Positions 44,379 to 54,743 of a stretch of DNA of 64,000 nucleotides are shown one piece after another. Origin of the DNA: Vandiemenella viatica (Eukaryota; Arthropoda; Insecta; Orthoptera; Morabidae). The notes below the pieces were generated by a model, which saw only the letters and a list, made by a program, of their open reading frames with translations, searched no databases and was not told the origin of the DNA. Position numbers and translations under genes: made by a program. Numbering within the stretch: position 1 is the first letter of the stretch; every line of letters starts with the position of its first letter. The stretch is from assembly GCA_031002005.1 (NCBI GenBank), contig JARYHS010013630.1, positions 241,311,539-241,375,538 of the forward strand, in the 5' to 3' direction.

Positions 44379-47300
44379 TTACTCTGTGACGTCATAGTCG
44401 GCTTGACTTGGCCTTCCTCTTGCTGTCGCTAAACTTTGCATGAATCTCTCCTTTTGCAGTTTGGATATATTCTGCGTCACTTCGTCTAGTTTGCGCCAAA
44501 GTTGCTCATTTTTTAGTATGTCTTCCGTTTTCATGTTTCTTAGTTCATGAAATCCTTCGTTTCTGGCTTCTGACATTTGTGTGCAATCCCAGACGATGTG
44601 TTCGGGTGTACCCTCTTCCCCGCACTCACACAAGCTTGTGTCTTTTAGTCCTCTTTTATGTAGTAGGCTGGGATATGGCCCGTGTCCAGTGATGTAATGA
44701 ACAAGTCCGGTTGACGGATCTAGGTGGCGAAGGTTTAATCTCTCTTGAATTGTTGGCCAAATATTGTAGGTTCTCCTGCAGTTGTACTACGCGACCACTG
44801 TTGTTGCCATTCTTCCATCAAGACTGTTTTTATCTCCCGTGCTTCTGTAACCGGTCTTCCTAAAATTTGTTCTACTTTGTCGGCGTCACCGGTTCGTAGC
44901 CAATAGTGTGCCCCTCTCTTTCTAACTTCTAGGTCAAGTGGCCAAACGCCCAACGCAACCAGCAGAGAGTCGGTCGCTGTTGTGCTATATGCACCACTTA
45001 ATCTTATCAGTATGCTTCTTTGTACGCTTCTTAGTGCCTGGCGAGGTTTAACTTGTCGTAACTTATGCGCCCAACTGCTAGCAGCATATCCCACAATCGA
45101 GGATAATATACTGTCGTGATACCTCCTTATTATGGACGTTGGAAGATGAAATCTTCTTTGCCCAATACTGATCAGTTTGTTCATCACTATTTTGGCACGA
45201 CTGCACACCTCCGTTATATGGTCAGTAAAATTTAGTCGCTCGTCTAGCGTGACTCCCAGGTATTTACAAGTTCTAACTCTTTTTATGGAGACGTCGTTAA
45301 CTTTTATTATTGGATTTCGCTTGGGGCGGCCACTGAGAACCATGAATTGAGTCTTGTGTGGTGCAAGGGTTAATTTCACTTTGGAGCACCAGTTTTGTAA
45401 ATGTCTTAATGCCATTCTGCTTCTAGTCTCTACTTCGTCCCTTGTTCCGCCTTGTATCAGTAGTAGAAGGTCATCCGCGAAGGCAACAAGCCCCAGGAGT
45501 CCTTCTTGCCCAATCATGCTTTCTATGGCCATTTCGAATGTTACGTCCCAGAACACTGGTCCACACACCGATCCTTGCGGACAGCCTTTGGTTAATTTTT
45601 TCTCTATAGTCACTCGTTGACATCTCAGTTTGGCAAATCGGTTTTTACAGTAGTCGCGTAACGTTCCATAGAGGTTACTAGGAATTCCTATTTCTCGCAG
45701 GCGGCTAAAAAGAGCCGGCCACCATAAGTTATCGAATGCTCCAGCAATGTCGACGGCGATAGCTATTACATACTTGCTCTTACTACTTTTCACTAGATGC
45801 ACGGCCTTATTTATGGCATCGTCGGTCGACCTACCCGCTCTGAAACCAAACTGATGTACACTCATACCATACTTTTTCCTGTGTTCCTGTAGTTTCCATA
45901 CTAAAATTTTTTCCTGCACTTTTCCAAGCACATTTAGCAGACAGATCGGCCGATAGGATTTAGGATTTAATGGATCCTTGTCGTTTCCCCTTCTTTAGGA
46001 TCACCACTTCACTCTGCTTCCAGATATTTGGAACCCTGCCTTGCTGAAGGCATTTATTAAACAGTATGCAGAGTGGTGAAGCCAACTGGACCACTAATGC
46101 CTGGAGCACTTCAGCAGCGATTCCGTCCGGTCCAGGTGTCTTTTTCCGCGACATGGCGTTAATCGCTTTAATTACTTCGTCTGGTGTCACATCATCCGCT
46201 AAAGTAGCTGAGGTATAAATTTCATTGTGACCTTTACGGAGATTTTCTTGCTCTAAACTTTCACCTACTGCCTCATCGTCGGGTAATAGTACTTTTAGCA
46301 GTTCCTCAGCTGTTGCTCTCCAATTGGCCGTCATGGTCCCGTCTGCCCTTCTTACGGTTGATAGTGTAGTCGGTGGTCTCAATTTGCTAGCTGCGATCTT
46401 GTAGGGGACGCCCCAGGGATCTGACTTAAATTAGCGTTTACATAAGCCTCCCAACTCTGCTGCTTTGTTTTTATTAGCAGCTCTTTAAAGGCAGTCTTCC
46501 TTTCCCTGTATCTATCGAGAAGCAAGCACCTATCGGCAGCAATCATGCACCGTTGGTACTCTTTTCTCGCCTTCCTCATCTCCGATCGTAGTTTTTGCAG
46601 TCGGTCGCTCCACGGTATGTCTGTAGTATTCGCTGTCTTTTGAGGGGAATGGCCATTTTCATTACGCGCTGAATTTCACGCGTGATCCCTCTTGCTATGA
46701 CATCTACATCATTACCTTCCAATAGATCCACTGGTAGACGGAATTCATCTCTTAGTTTGCCCAATCTGCCCTACGTAAGTTATATTTTTTCCTTGTGTCG
46801 TTAATTTCATTGATTTGCAACCTACCTTTGGCCAGATCAAACAGAATCAAGTTGTGGTCACTTGTAGTTTCGTTTTCAACCACCCTCCAGTTTCTGGCTA
46901 GGTTTCCTGCCAGCTGGTTGGTCAGCGTTACATCGATATTCGATTTTGCACCGGCTCTATTACTAAACGTTGGAGCATTATTAGGGCAGTTCCTGACTTC
47001 CAGGCATAACTCATTTAACAGTTCCTCTACCATTAAGCCTCGTTCATCCGTTGTATCACTGTACCAGAGCGGGGAGTGTGCATTTATATCTGCTGTTATA
47101 ATTATCCTTTGATCTTGTAACTCAGTGCAAATTTTTCTTATTTTATTTAGATAAGCATCTATAGGGTCCTTATATTGGCAGTACATCGATACCAAAGTAA
47201 CGCTACACCACCCGGTATCGATCTCTGCACATGCTGTGTGCTCATCACAGTATTGCGATATTTTGGTTACAGTTAGTTCTTTGTTTAGTACAATGATTCC

Positions 47301-47493
47301 TGCCATAGGTTTAGGTCCACTTACTATGGTTTGTGAGGATACTGGCATGTGTGGTATTTGTCCGCCCTTAGAGTAAGGCTCTTGCAGCACAGATAACATC
47401 CCAGTCATGTTGCGCAGCAAGATTCCTTAGCTCATGCAAGACCATATTTGTCCGTCTTGCATTAATTTGTGCAACTTTGATTGTACCTTTCAT
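44379..47493 (-). pseudogene. R1-type ORF2: endonuclease and reverse transcriptase, frameshifted
   Basis: Starts ATG at 47493. Endonuclease: VAQINARRTNMVLHEL, VLQEPYSKGGQ, ITADINAHSPLWYS and TTSDHNLILF, with all catalytic residues kept. RT: KKTPGPDGIAAEVLQAL, SYRPICLLNVLGKVQEK, FGFRAGRSTDDAINKAVHLV, AVDIAGAFDNLWWPALFSRL (motif A), GCPQGSVCGPVFWDVTFE, VAFADDLLLLI (palm Asp pair kept) and YLGVTLDERLNFTDHI. The end carries the finger CECGEEGTPEHIVWDC. AGAFDN.WWP and CPQGS are typical of the R1 clade. Shifts occur near 47410, 46760, 46610, 46420, 45965 and 44755; I found no in-frame nonsense mutation between them. The longest piece is 45931-44735 (398 codons). Confidence 0.85.
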
Positions 47494-47830
47494 CTATGGG
47501 TGTTTAGTGTAAACATTACTCTGAGGCCATGGAAGTTTCGCGTCGAAAACTATCCTTCCATGAGTCATCACAAATTGTTTATATATTTGGTCCGGGTCAA
47601 AAATCTCATTTCTGTTGTTGAATAATTTTTTAACTAGCGTCAACAACTGGGCTGGATCCGTGGGTAAGTTGCTGGTCTTGAGTTGTATTCTGTCCACTGC
47701 TTCAAGTTGGGGAAAATGTGACAGTTTTCCCTGCTGGGTGCAGCATCCTAGTGAGGTGCCTAAGCGCCATTGCCAACACATGCTCTTGTTCTAATCTGCT
47801 AATTTTTACCGTGTCTCAAGGTCTATGTAT
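47494..47830 (-). pseudogene. R1-type ORF1 C-terminal segment
   Basis: A shifted pair of frames reads ISRLEQEHVLAMALRHLTRM then FPQLEAVDRIQLKTSNLPTD, PAQLLTLVKKLFNNRNEIFD and FVMTHGRIVFDAKLPWPQSN, ending at TAG 47494-47496. The ATG of ORF2 follows with no spacing (TAGATG). It probably continues the middle ORF after one shift near 47750-47840. Function unknown; the spacing suggests stop-restart translation of ORF2. Confidence 0.5.
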
Positions 47831-47843
47831 ATTTTTGTGGGAT

Positions 47844-48341
47844 CTAACGCAGCTCTTTTTTCAAACTTTGTTTGCAGTGATATTTAGGGTGTGTGGATTG
47901 CGCTGCCGTCGGGCTTGCATCGACCAAGTTAGGCCCTTTACACCAACCAAGTCCTGCCCTTCTTCCTGGGTAAGGAGGGGTGGTAACAGTTTGTGTGATT
48001 GTATCCTTCAGTCTGGTTTTTATTTTTGCGTATTCTTCGGTCTGAACTGCAGTGTCTTTCGCTATGTGTTTCGTCTCTACGTATTCTTCAGTCTGAACTG
48101 CAGCGTCTTTCGTTGTGATTTGTGTCTCTGCGAATTCTTCCGTCTGTACTGCTGAGTCTATCATTTTTGGTGCTAAGTCTCGGCTGCCTTGTTTTTTACT
48201 TCTAAAGTTTGCCGCTCGTTCTGCATCCCTGCGCTTCCGTGACGGATTTTTATTTTTTCTCTTGTTTGTTATTACTATCCCATGTTTATCATACATAAGG
48301 GTTTTTTCAATCCCTTTTGCTGTTTTAACTGGCTTATCCAT
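47844..48341 (-). CDS. Middle ORF of the R1-type element with VQTE repeats
   Basis: 165 codons from an ATG that overlaps the stop of ORF1 by 8 nt (ATGGATAA). An in-frame TAG lies 6 nt before the ATG, so this is a separate start unless an indel lies between. The N-terminal third is basic (NKRKNKNPSRKRRDAERAAN). Residues about 63-115 are three 17-residue repeats: SAVQTEEFAETQITTKD, AAVQTEEYVETKHIAKD and TAVQTEEYAKIKTRLKD, followed by TITQTV. The [VT]QT[E/V] words after an acidic or small residue resemble ligands of the dynein light chain LC8. No catalytic motif. It could also be the C-terminal part of ORF1, detached by a frameshift. Confidence 0.55.
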   Translation of the reverse strand: MDKPVKTAKGIEKTLMYDKHGIVITNKRKNKNPSRKRRDAERAANFRSKKQGSRDLAPKMIDSAVQTEEFAETQITTKDAAVQTEEYVETKHIAKDTAVQTEEYAKIKTRLKDTITQTVTTPPYPGRRAGLGWCKGPNLVDASPTAAQSTHPKYHCKQSLKKELR

Positions 48342-49219
48342 AATCTATTCGGCTGATCATACGCTGAAGGAGCATCTGATAGGTTAGACACTCCTTCCCT
48401 TTCTTTTTGCACGTTTTACCTCTCTTCGCACATGGGATGCATACAGGTGCAATGTTTTTCTTTTCGCATTGGTCTTTCTTGTGTCCAGGTCGCACCGCAG
48501 TGGCCGCATGTTGAGTCAGCTTGCTGACAGTGCTTGCTGACATGACCCCAATCACAGCACCTTACACAGTTCGGTACTGTAATGTAATCCTTAGCCGTCA
48601 CAGCTGAAAATTCAATGAATATTTTTTTCTGTTCCAACAACATATTTCTAACTTTTCCACTAACTTCCACTACATGATGGACGGTAGCCTTATTTCTCGG
48701 ACCTGTTTTAAATCTTGGTTTGAAACCTTCTACGAAATCAGTTCTGGCTGCTTTGTCTTCAAAATTTTGCTCATAAACAATATCTCTCAATTTCTCTGTA
48801 TCGATGGAGACTGGTATATCATATAGAATGACTAACGGCTTCCGCTTCCTGGGTAATTCGCATCTCATGTCAGTATTAAGTGTCTGGTTGTCTAGAATTT
48901 TCTTTGCATCCTGCGCGGTGTTGGTCTCAACAATTACAGCTTGCTTTGTTGTCCTGACTCTGTTTATTTTTATTTTATCTTTCTGCGGCCTTAGTATCGT
49001 AGTGACTTTCTCCGCCACTTGTTTAGGCGTCTCCCCTTTTTTAGAAGAAATGAACACTGCACAAGTCGCTGTTGGGGTTATCATACTTTTTGGTGTGTGC
49101 CTTCCACCAGTAGCTGCGACAGTAGCATAGCTATGTGTGGGTTGCACACCCCCGCTTTCCTTAATTTCTTGTCTTAGTCTATTATTTTCGTTGATTAACT
49201 CCTTCAGTCTTCCCTCCAT
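48334..49219 (-). pseudogene. R1-type ORF1 (gag-like RNA-binding protein), one frameshift
   Basis: Role in the family: binds element RNA and forms the ribonucleoprotein. From the ATG at 49219: a coiled-coil (MEGRLKELINENNRLRQEI; the open frame extends upstream through EELVKYLNEIHGQKLSEQKL to a TGA, so the true start may be earlier and shifted). Then an RRM-like middle (KPLVILYDIPVSIDTEKLRD) and zinc knuckles: CVRCCDWGHVSKHC (CX2CX4HX4C), then CGHCGAT in this frame continued as GHKKDQC in the next, showing a one-base shift near 48495. A third cluster CIPCAKRGKTC follows. The shifted frame ends at TAA 48334. Confidence 0.8.
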
Positions 49220-49696
49220 ATGAGATACAGCGACTGCCCAGGACGCAAACTTATCCTTTAGCTCTCTAAGTTTTTGCTCTGATAATTTTTGGCCATGGAT
49301 CTCATTTAGGTATTTAACTAGCTCCTCGTACCTCTCTCCAAATGCAAAAGGAATTGCATTTGGAACGAGTCACTAGTAGCGTGTTACATTCCGTTACTGA
49401 GCTCCATCTGCGACTCCTAATATGTGGGTTCATCACAAACTAAATCCATTTTGTTATCCTGCAGGCCAATTCTCAAGGCCGAAGCCTCGCTGGATCTATC
49501 TCACAATATAGCAATTATTCACAGTACCTGTACAATGCTGAAGCTGCAATGGCAGGCGTATCCGGACACTGGTAGAAACACAGAAACCACAAAACCCAAA
49601 ACCAACACTGCAACAACACTACATACACTGCTAAGTCGGAGCGCACAGCACGACACGTCCGCTCACTCCGAGCGTCAACAAGCTATTGTGATATTA

Positions 49697-50420
49697 ACAG
49701 AAAGTGAAGAGGATGTTAAGAAAATTTTGGAAAGAATGGAGGAAACAATGGGGAAGGAGTACAATATGAAAATTAATTACGCGAAGACGAAAGTCATGGT
49801 ATGTGGGAAAGATAAAAACTCAAAAATTAAAATTAATGAAGAAGCATTGGAGGATGTGCTAGAATTCTGCTACCTAGGAAGCAAAATCACAAATGATGGA
49901 AGAAGCAAGAATGATATAAAATGCAGGATAGCTCAAGCAAAAATAAACAGAAAAAAAACGAATTTTTACAATATCAGCTGGACAACGAGGAAAAGACTAT
50001 TAAAGGCTTATGTCTGGAGCATTGCCTTGTATGGATGTGAAACCTGGACAGTTGGTACAGAAGAGAAAAGAAGATTAATTTCGTTTGAACAATGGTGTTA
50101 CAGACGAATGTTAAAAATTAGCTGGAGGGTCAAGATTACTAATGAGGGAATTTTTGAGAAAGCGGGAGAGTATAACTCTTTATGAAAAAGTATAAAAACG
50201 CGGAGGACAACATTAATTGGAAATATCTTAAGACATGAGAGCTTATTAAAAACAATACTGGAGGGAATGGTGGAAGGAAAGAGATATCGAGGAAGACCAC
50301 GTTTAAAATACATCCAGCAGATAATGGAAGATGTTGGCTGCAGGAGATATGTAGATATGAAGAGGGGGGCAGAGAATAGAGCTGAATGGAAGACTGCCGC
50401 ACACCAATACCAGGATTGAC
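49697..50420 (+). pseudogene. RTE-type reverse transcriptase, C-terminal part
   Basis: Continues the frame after the R1 insertion: ESEEDVKKILERMEETMGKE, MKINYAKTKVMVCGKDKN, EFCYLGSKITNDGRSKNDIK, LKAYVWSIALYGCETWTVG and WCYRRMLKISWRVKITNEG, then after a shift near 50185 RRTTLIGNILRHESLLKTIL and YRGRPRLKYIQQIMED. CETWT and the IGH.LRH...EGKRGRGRP tail are hallmarks of RTE-like proteins. The 5' end of the open frame as drawn by ORF finders (from 49424) belongs to the inserted element's flank and is not real. Confidence 0.82.
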
Positions 50421-50446
50421 TACCGCAGAAGAAGAAGAGTCCATAG

Positions 50447-50752
50447 TAATCAGTTATATAGTATCTCTGACGAAGGTTGCAACATACAAAAGAAGCGTGG
50501 GGCGGACGTCTGGCGGAGATGTGTTGCAGACGCGGTGCTGACGTACAAACAGAAGAGACCCGCGATGTAGTGTCAACCATAAATAATCTATCGACGATGA
50601 TGATCAGACCTTTCTCCATCAAAACAATTTTCGACATTATTTATCTGGTTCATCCTTTATGGATGAAGAAGGGGAGCAAGTACGGGATTTTTTACGTGAG
50701 TCAAATTTTTAAAAACTTTTACGGAATGTCTTTTTTCAAGTTTTGAAGAAAA
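50447..50752. other. No gene recognised
   Basis: Short unassigned stretch between two LINE insertions; contains an 89-codon frame (50477-50746) without family features. Confidence 0.35.
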
Positions 50753-52862
50753 CTACAACCTTGAAGAAACGATGTTTATTATTATTATTTTCGTATGTCC
50801 CCATAATGGAGAACGATAAGCAATCCTGACTGGATGCGTTAAGTTCCTCTTTGGGATGTTCTTCTTGTCGGACCAATATTTTTTCATTCTTTCACTGACG
50901 GTTTTCTTTTCTTCGGCAGTCCAGATGCGTTTTGATTTTCTCTTTTTCGTTTCTGAAATAACTTCCAATGAGTTCACCTTCTTATTATTATTTTTTTTTT
51001 AACTGCTTAACGTCTCTTAACAGCGAGGTCTTTAGAGACGGGAAAGGATAGGGGGCAAGGAATGGGAAGGAATTCGGCCATGGCATCCCTGCATTTGCCT
51101 GGAGTGATTTGGGAAACCATGGAAAAACCCAAATCTGGATGCCCGGACGGGGATTCGAACCACCGTCCTCCCGAATGCGAGGCCAGTTCTTATTAAAAAT
51201 CTCTCGATATGTGACGTCTCCCTTAGCAATACCTACAGACTTCAGTTCTTTCTCCACCTCCTTCATCCATGTGGTTGTTAGTTTTACTATTTGTGTGTAT
51301 TCTAAAATTTGTCTTGAGATTCTTACCTTCGGAAAACTACTCAGATGCCCATAAAATTTCAGCCCTTTTTTTCTTCATGTCTGATTTTATGATTGATATT
51401 TTCTCTGTAGTTTTTATAGTTTGAAGTCTGTACTTCAATCACTCTGGGTCCCAGGATTTTTCTGATAATTTTTCTTTCTTCTTTCTTGATTTGTTCTGTC
51501 GCTTTTTTGTGTTCATTGCTAATGTTTCACTTGCGTATGTAACTGCTGTCTTAATTACCGTGTTATAATGTCTTATCTTGGTGTTGTCTGAAATACATTG
51601 TTTGTTGTAAATATTTTGTACTAACGCCATTGCTTTCTTCATCTTCTGTACTCTTGCTTCTTGTGCTTTTCCTTCTATTCCTGTTGGTTCTATGATTTCG
51701 CCTAGATATTTAAACTGTTTTACCCTGTTGATTTCACCATATTTTGTCCTTAGTTTTTGCGTTTCTATTTTGTTCCCTATGAATTCTGTTTTTTGAAATG
51801 AAATTTGTAATCCTGTTTTTCTGCGCATTCTTTGAGGATTTCTATTTGCCTGATGGCCACTTCTTCTTTGTCTGTGCTGATTGCTAGGTCGTCAGCAAAT
51901 GCCAGATATGGTATGTATAGTCCTTTAGTCCCGATTTTTATGGGTGCCCACAAGTTTTCTGCTTTCAGCTGTTTTTCCCATTCTGTCATTACTTAATCTA
52001 GTACAATGTTGAAGAGTAGTGGTGACAATCCATCTCTCTGTCTTACTCCTTTTCTAATTTCGAATGGTTCAGATATTTCACCCATTAATTTAACTTTGGA
52101 TGTGGTTTCGGTTAGTGTCTGTTCTATCACTCTTCTGGTTTTGTCTTCTAAATTCCTTTCTTTTAAGATAGTAAATAAGGATTGCCTGTCTATGGAGTCA
52201 TATGCTTTCTAAGTGCCATCAATTTCAGTACACTTCTCAGATTGTCTATCTGTTCTGTGCACAATCTTCCAGGTCTGAACCCTGCTTGTAGGTCACTGAT
52301 GTTTTTTTCCAGTTGTTCTTGAGTTCTTTTGATAATATCTTGTACGTGACTGGTAGTAACGAAATCCCTCTATAGTTATTAACATCAGTTCTAGTTCCTT
52401 TTTTGAATAGTGGGTGTATAAGTGCACATTTCCAGTTTGCCGGTATCTTTTAATTTCTCCAAATTTCTTATATTAATTCAGTAATCTCTTTTAACGTTTT
52501 GGGTCCTACGTTCTTCAGAAGTTCTGCTACTATCCCGTCCTCTCCTGATGTTTTAATATTTTTGAGTTTCAAAATGTGTCTGTAAATTTCTTCTTGACAT
52601 AGGGTTCTGATTCTTTTCTTCTGTTCCCACTTTCTCCTGTTAAAAATCTGTTTGTTGGTTGTGGGCAGTTTAGTAATTTTGAAAAGTATTTTGCTAATTC
52701 TGCACAATTTTCTTTGTTTGTTAGTGCCAATTTCCCATTGTCTTTCCTGAAACACAGATTTTGCGTTGTGTACCCTCTGATTCGATTTTCAAGGGTTTTG
52801 TATAAATCTCTCACGTTATAATTCTTGAAGTCATTCTCTATGGAGTTCGGTTGTTCGTTCAT
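50753..52862 (-). pseudogene. RTE-like reverse transcriptase, broken
   Basis: Order on the minus strand: FRKDNGKLALTNKENCAELA and FSKLLNC (52862-52569), LKLKNIKTSGEDGIVAELLK (fingers; the usual SPGEDGI reads TSGEDGI), a worn palm, YIPYLAFADDLAISTDKEE (51989-51777, palm FADD kept), LQISFQKTEFIGNKIETQKL, FKYLGEIIEPTG and YNTVIKTAVTYASETLAMNT (51828-51439). The tail is KEVEKELKSVGIAKGDVTYR (51266-51196), SINE, then VNSLEVISETKKRKSKRIW (50977 on). It differs from the CETWT-type RTE copies here and may be another lineage. Several shifts; inactive. Confidence 0.65.
50988..51186 (-). mobile_element. tRNA-derived SINE, family A, 5'-truncated, in LINE tail
   Basis: Perfect 9-bp target duplication TTCTTATTA (50979-50987, 51187-51195). 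Minus strand begins CTGGCCTCGCATTCGGGAGG, so most of the A-box half of the head is missing; B box GGTTCGAATCCCC is kept. Ends in A tail (plus-strand T run). Confidence 0.9.
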
Positions 52863-52899
52863 GTACTCTCTCTTGATTTTCCTTATTATATAACGTACA

Positions 52900-54670
52900 T
52901 ATTTAAAAAATTATAAAATGAATAAAGTTATTAGATGTATAACTAGCCGTTTCTGTGTTTGAGGCGTGGGCTGGAAGAATTGATGGTAGTGTGACATATG
53001 CTGGACATGACGATTTGCCTGTTCCAGTAGCAGCTCTAAGGGTTAACGTGCCCTCGGGACGACCGTTACCGCTGAGGAGGAAAATTACGAGTCATTTTGT
53101 GCAGGACCATATAACTTTTCATAATTAAATTTAAAATTACTGTTCTGAATTGAAGATTTCGGTGTGCATTCATAACTTTCATATTTGTCAAAATACTTTG
53201 CAAAAAATTTAGATCAAGTTGAAGTACTTTAGGACCATTTTTTAAACAATTTCTGTTTCCTTTGTAAATGTTTCAGAGCAGTTTCATTTGATATTATAGT
53301 TTTGGAATACTCTTTCTAGTAATATCGCAATCAGTAGCTACGGTTGGAGTGTATGTTGAAGATTATGCGTTTGAATATAATCAGGTCATGTAAAAACAGC
53401 ATTTTCTGGCATGGGATAATGGTCTTGATCACCAGAAACATTATTTTCTGCCTATTTGTCCGCTGGCTTCTGTACCAACTTGTTCTTGGAAAACTTAGAT
53501 TTTAAAAAATTCTCAAAATAAAAGAAAAAAAATGTGGTGCCAAGAAATAATATTCCTACGTGACCTGATGGTAGAACGTTTCTATTTTATATTTTCATTA
53601 CCACCATATCCAATCCAGCTAGACTTCCGCGAGATAAAACGAACATTCCTTTCTATTTCGTAACACATGATGAAACCTTTCTCTCGTAACCACTTATCCA
53701 ACGATCGTAGAATTACGCAGGACTAGGTTGTGTAGGGATGAACGTCTACAGAACATGCTTATGGTATAGGGACTTGGGATACAATGTATTAACATATTTC
53801 GCTCCTCCCAAAGTTGATATAATAATTTAAGCAATGTGCTTGTTGCACAATGTCATATGGAAGCATGCCACACTGAGAATGTTGTAATATGAGATCCAGT
53901 CACTAAAAAAAAATCAAAGAATAAAAAGTTAAAAAATAGCGAGTACCTGGGTAAGTATTTCGTTGAAAGTGCACGAATTCCATATCGAGGCAGTAATTGT
54001 GTTAATTAATAGCAGCAGTTTTCAAAAATATTCTCCGTTTGGAATAATTAATGGCAATATACTTAGAACTTATCTGCTTTATTAAATTCCCTAATGATCA
54101 TCTATTAGTCCTTATACTGTACCCTGAGATTGCGATAATTTAATTTCCAAAATCATATAATTCAAAAAAATTCTCAATGCTTTTAGAACACCGTAAGTTG
54201 AATTCAAAATCACTGCACTTTTCGATAGTCGAGACAACGCGCCACTTGGAGGTCGGCGACCAGCACCACTTCGTTGCGCCCCCCGTGACGGGGCGCGGAC
54301 CACAAAGGGGCGTGCCGCTCCCCGCCTCCTCTGTATGAATTGCGCCATTTATTAACTTAGGAGCGACTTCAAAAAACCCCACGTTTCCGTCAGAGTGTGA
54401 ATTAGGCCTTCGAAATGTAAACAAATAACGGGGCATTCCCCGAAAATGAGGTTATTATGTAGAAATTATTGGAATGTAACACACTAACTTTCAAGAATTC
54501 AACATCGCCATAAATGTATGTCCCGGTATTCTTTCTGTCATGAAAATAAATAATAGAAATCTACCAACAAATTGGAAGCTCACTCATTACATGAAAATCT
54601 CGCTGTTCTATTATTTTGCAAGATACCGTTTTTTCATTGTCACATGCAGCTTACACGTTAATTTTGGCGG
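52900..54670. other. No gene; GC-rich patch at 54230-54350
   Basis: Mostly AT-rich. The GC-rich patch holds a perfect 7-bp-arm hairpin (GCGCCCC, loop CCGTGAC, GGGGCGC at 54276-54296). The two overlapping minus-strand frames there follow from the base composition. No family recognised. Confidence 0.4.
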
Positions 54671-54680
54671 TGCTGCAAAT

Positions 54681-54743
54681 TAAATATTCTAGGTGTAAAA
54701 TTAAATATTCCAGGTGTAAAATTAAATATTCCAGGTGTAAAAT
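54681..54743. repeat. Minisatellite, 21 bp x 3
   Basis: TAAATATTCCAGGTGTAAAAT repeated three times (key word TATTCCAGGTG); the first unit has T for C at one site. Confidence 0.9.

Larger units (their letters stand above)
43260..49684 (-). mobile_element. R1-clade LINE, apparently full length, 6.4 kb
   Basis: Inserted in the RTE with a perfect 12-bp target duplication ATTGTGATATTA (43248-43259, 49685-49696). On the minus strand: 5' UTR (49684-about 49340), ORF1 (gag-like), a middle ORF, ORF1 end, ORF2 (endonuclease, RT, finger), 3' UTR (44378-43290) and poly(A) (plus-strand T run 43260-43286). Frames are broken almost only by single-base shifts, not by stop codons, so it is either young or affected by base-indel errors. 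Confidence 0.88.
42365..50436 (+). mobile_element. 5'-truncated RTE-type LINE, split by an R1-clade LINE
   Basis: Perfect 10-bp target duplication GAGTCCATAG at 42355-42364 and 50437-50446. After removing the inserted 43260-49696 the element is about 1.6 kb: RT fingers to C-terminal tail, ending with GAA repeats (50428-50436). It lies immediately beside the truncated 5' end of the CR1 fragment. Confidence 0.85.
50753..52880 (-). mobile_element. RTE-like LINE (second type), minus strand, split by a SINE
   Basis: Minus-strand RT remnant in several frames followed by a C-terminal tail, with a family A SINE inserted in the tail. The start at about 52880 is truncated in the RT linker. Confidence 0.65.

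Noticed and set aside
47718..48155. 145-codon Cys/Phe-rich plus-strand frame that looks like a membrane protein
   Set aside because: Antisense to the VQTE-repeat ORF; the hydrophobic repeats are the complement of the VQTE repeats.
49424..49696. N-terminal part of a 253-codon frame
   Set aside because: It runs from the inserted R1 element's 5' region through the target duplication into the RTE; a chance fusion.
50098..50637. 179-codon minus-strand frame
   Set aside because: Antisense shadow of the RTE C-terminal tail; no domain signature.
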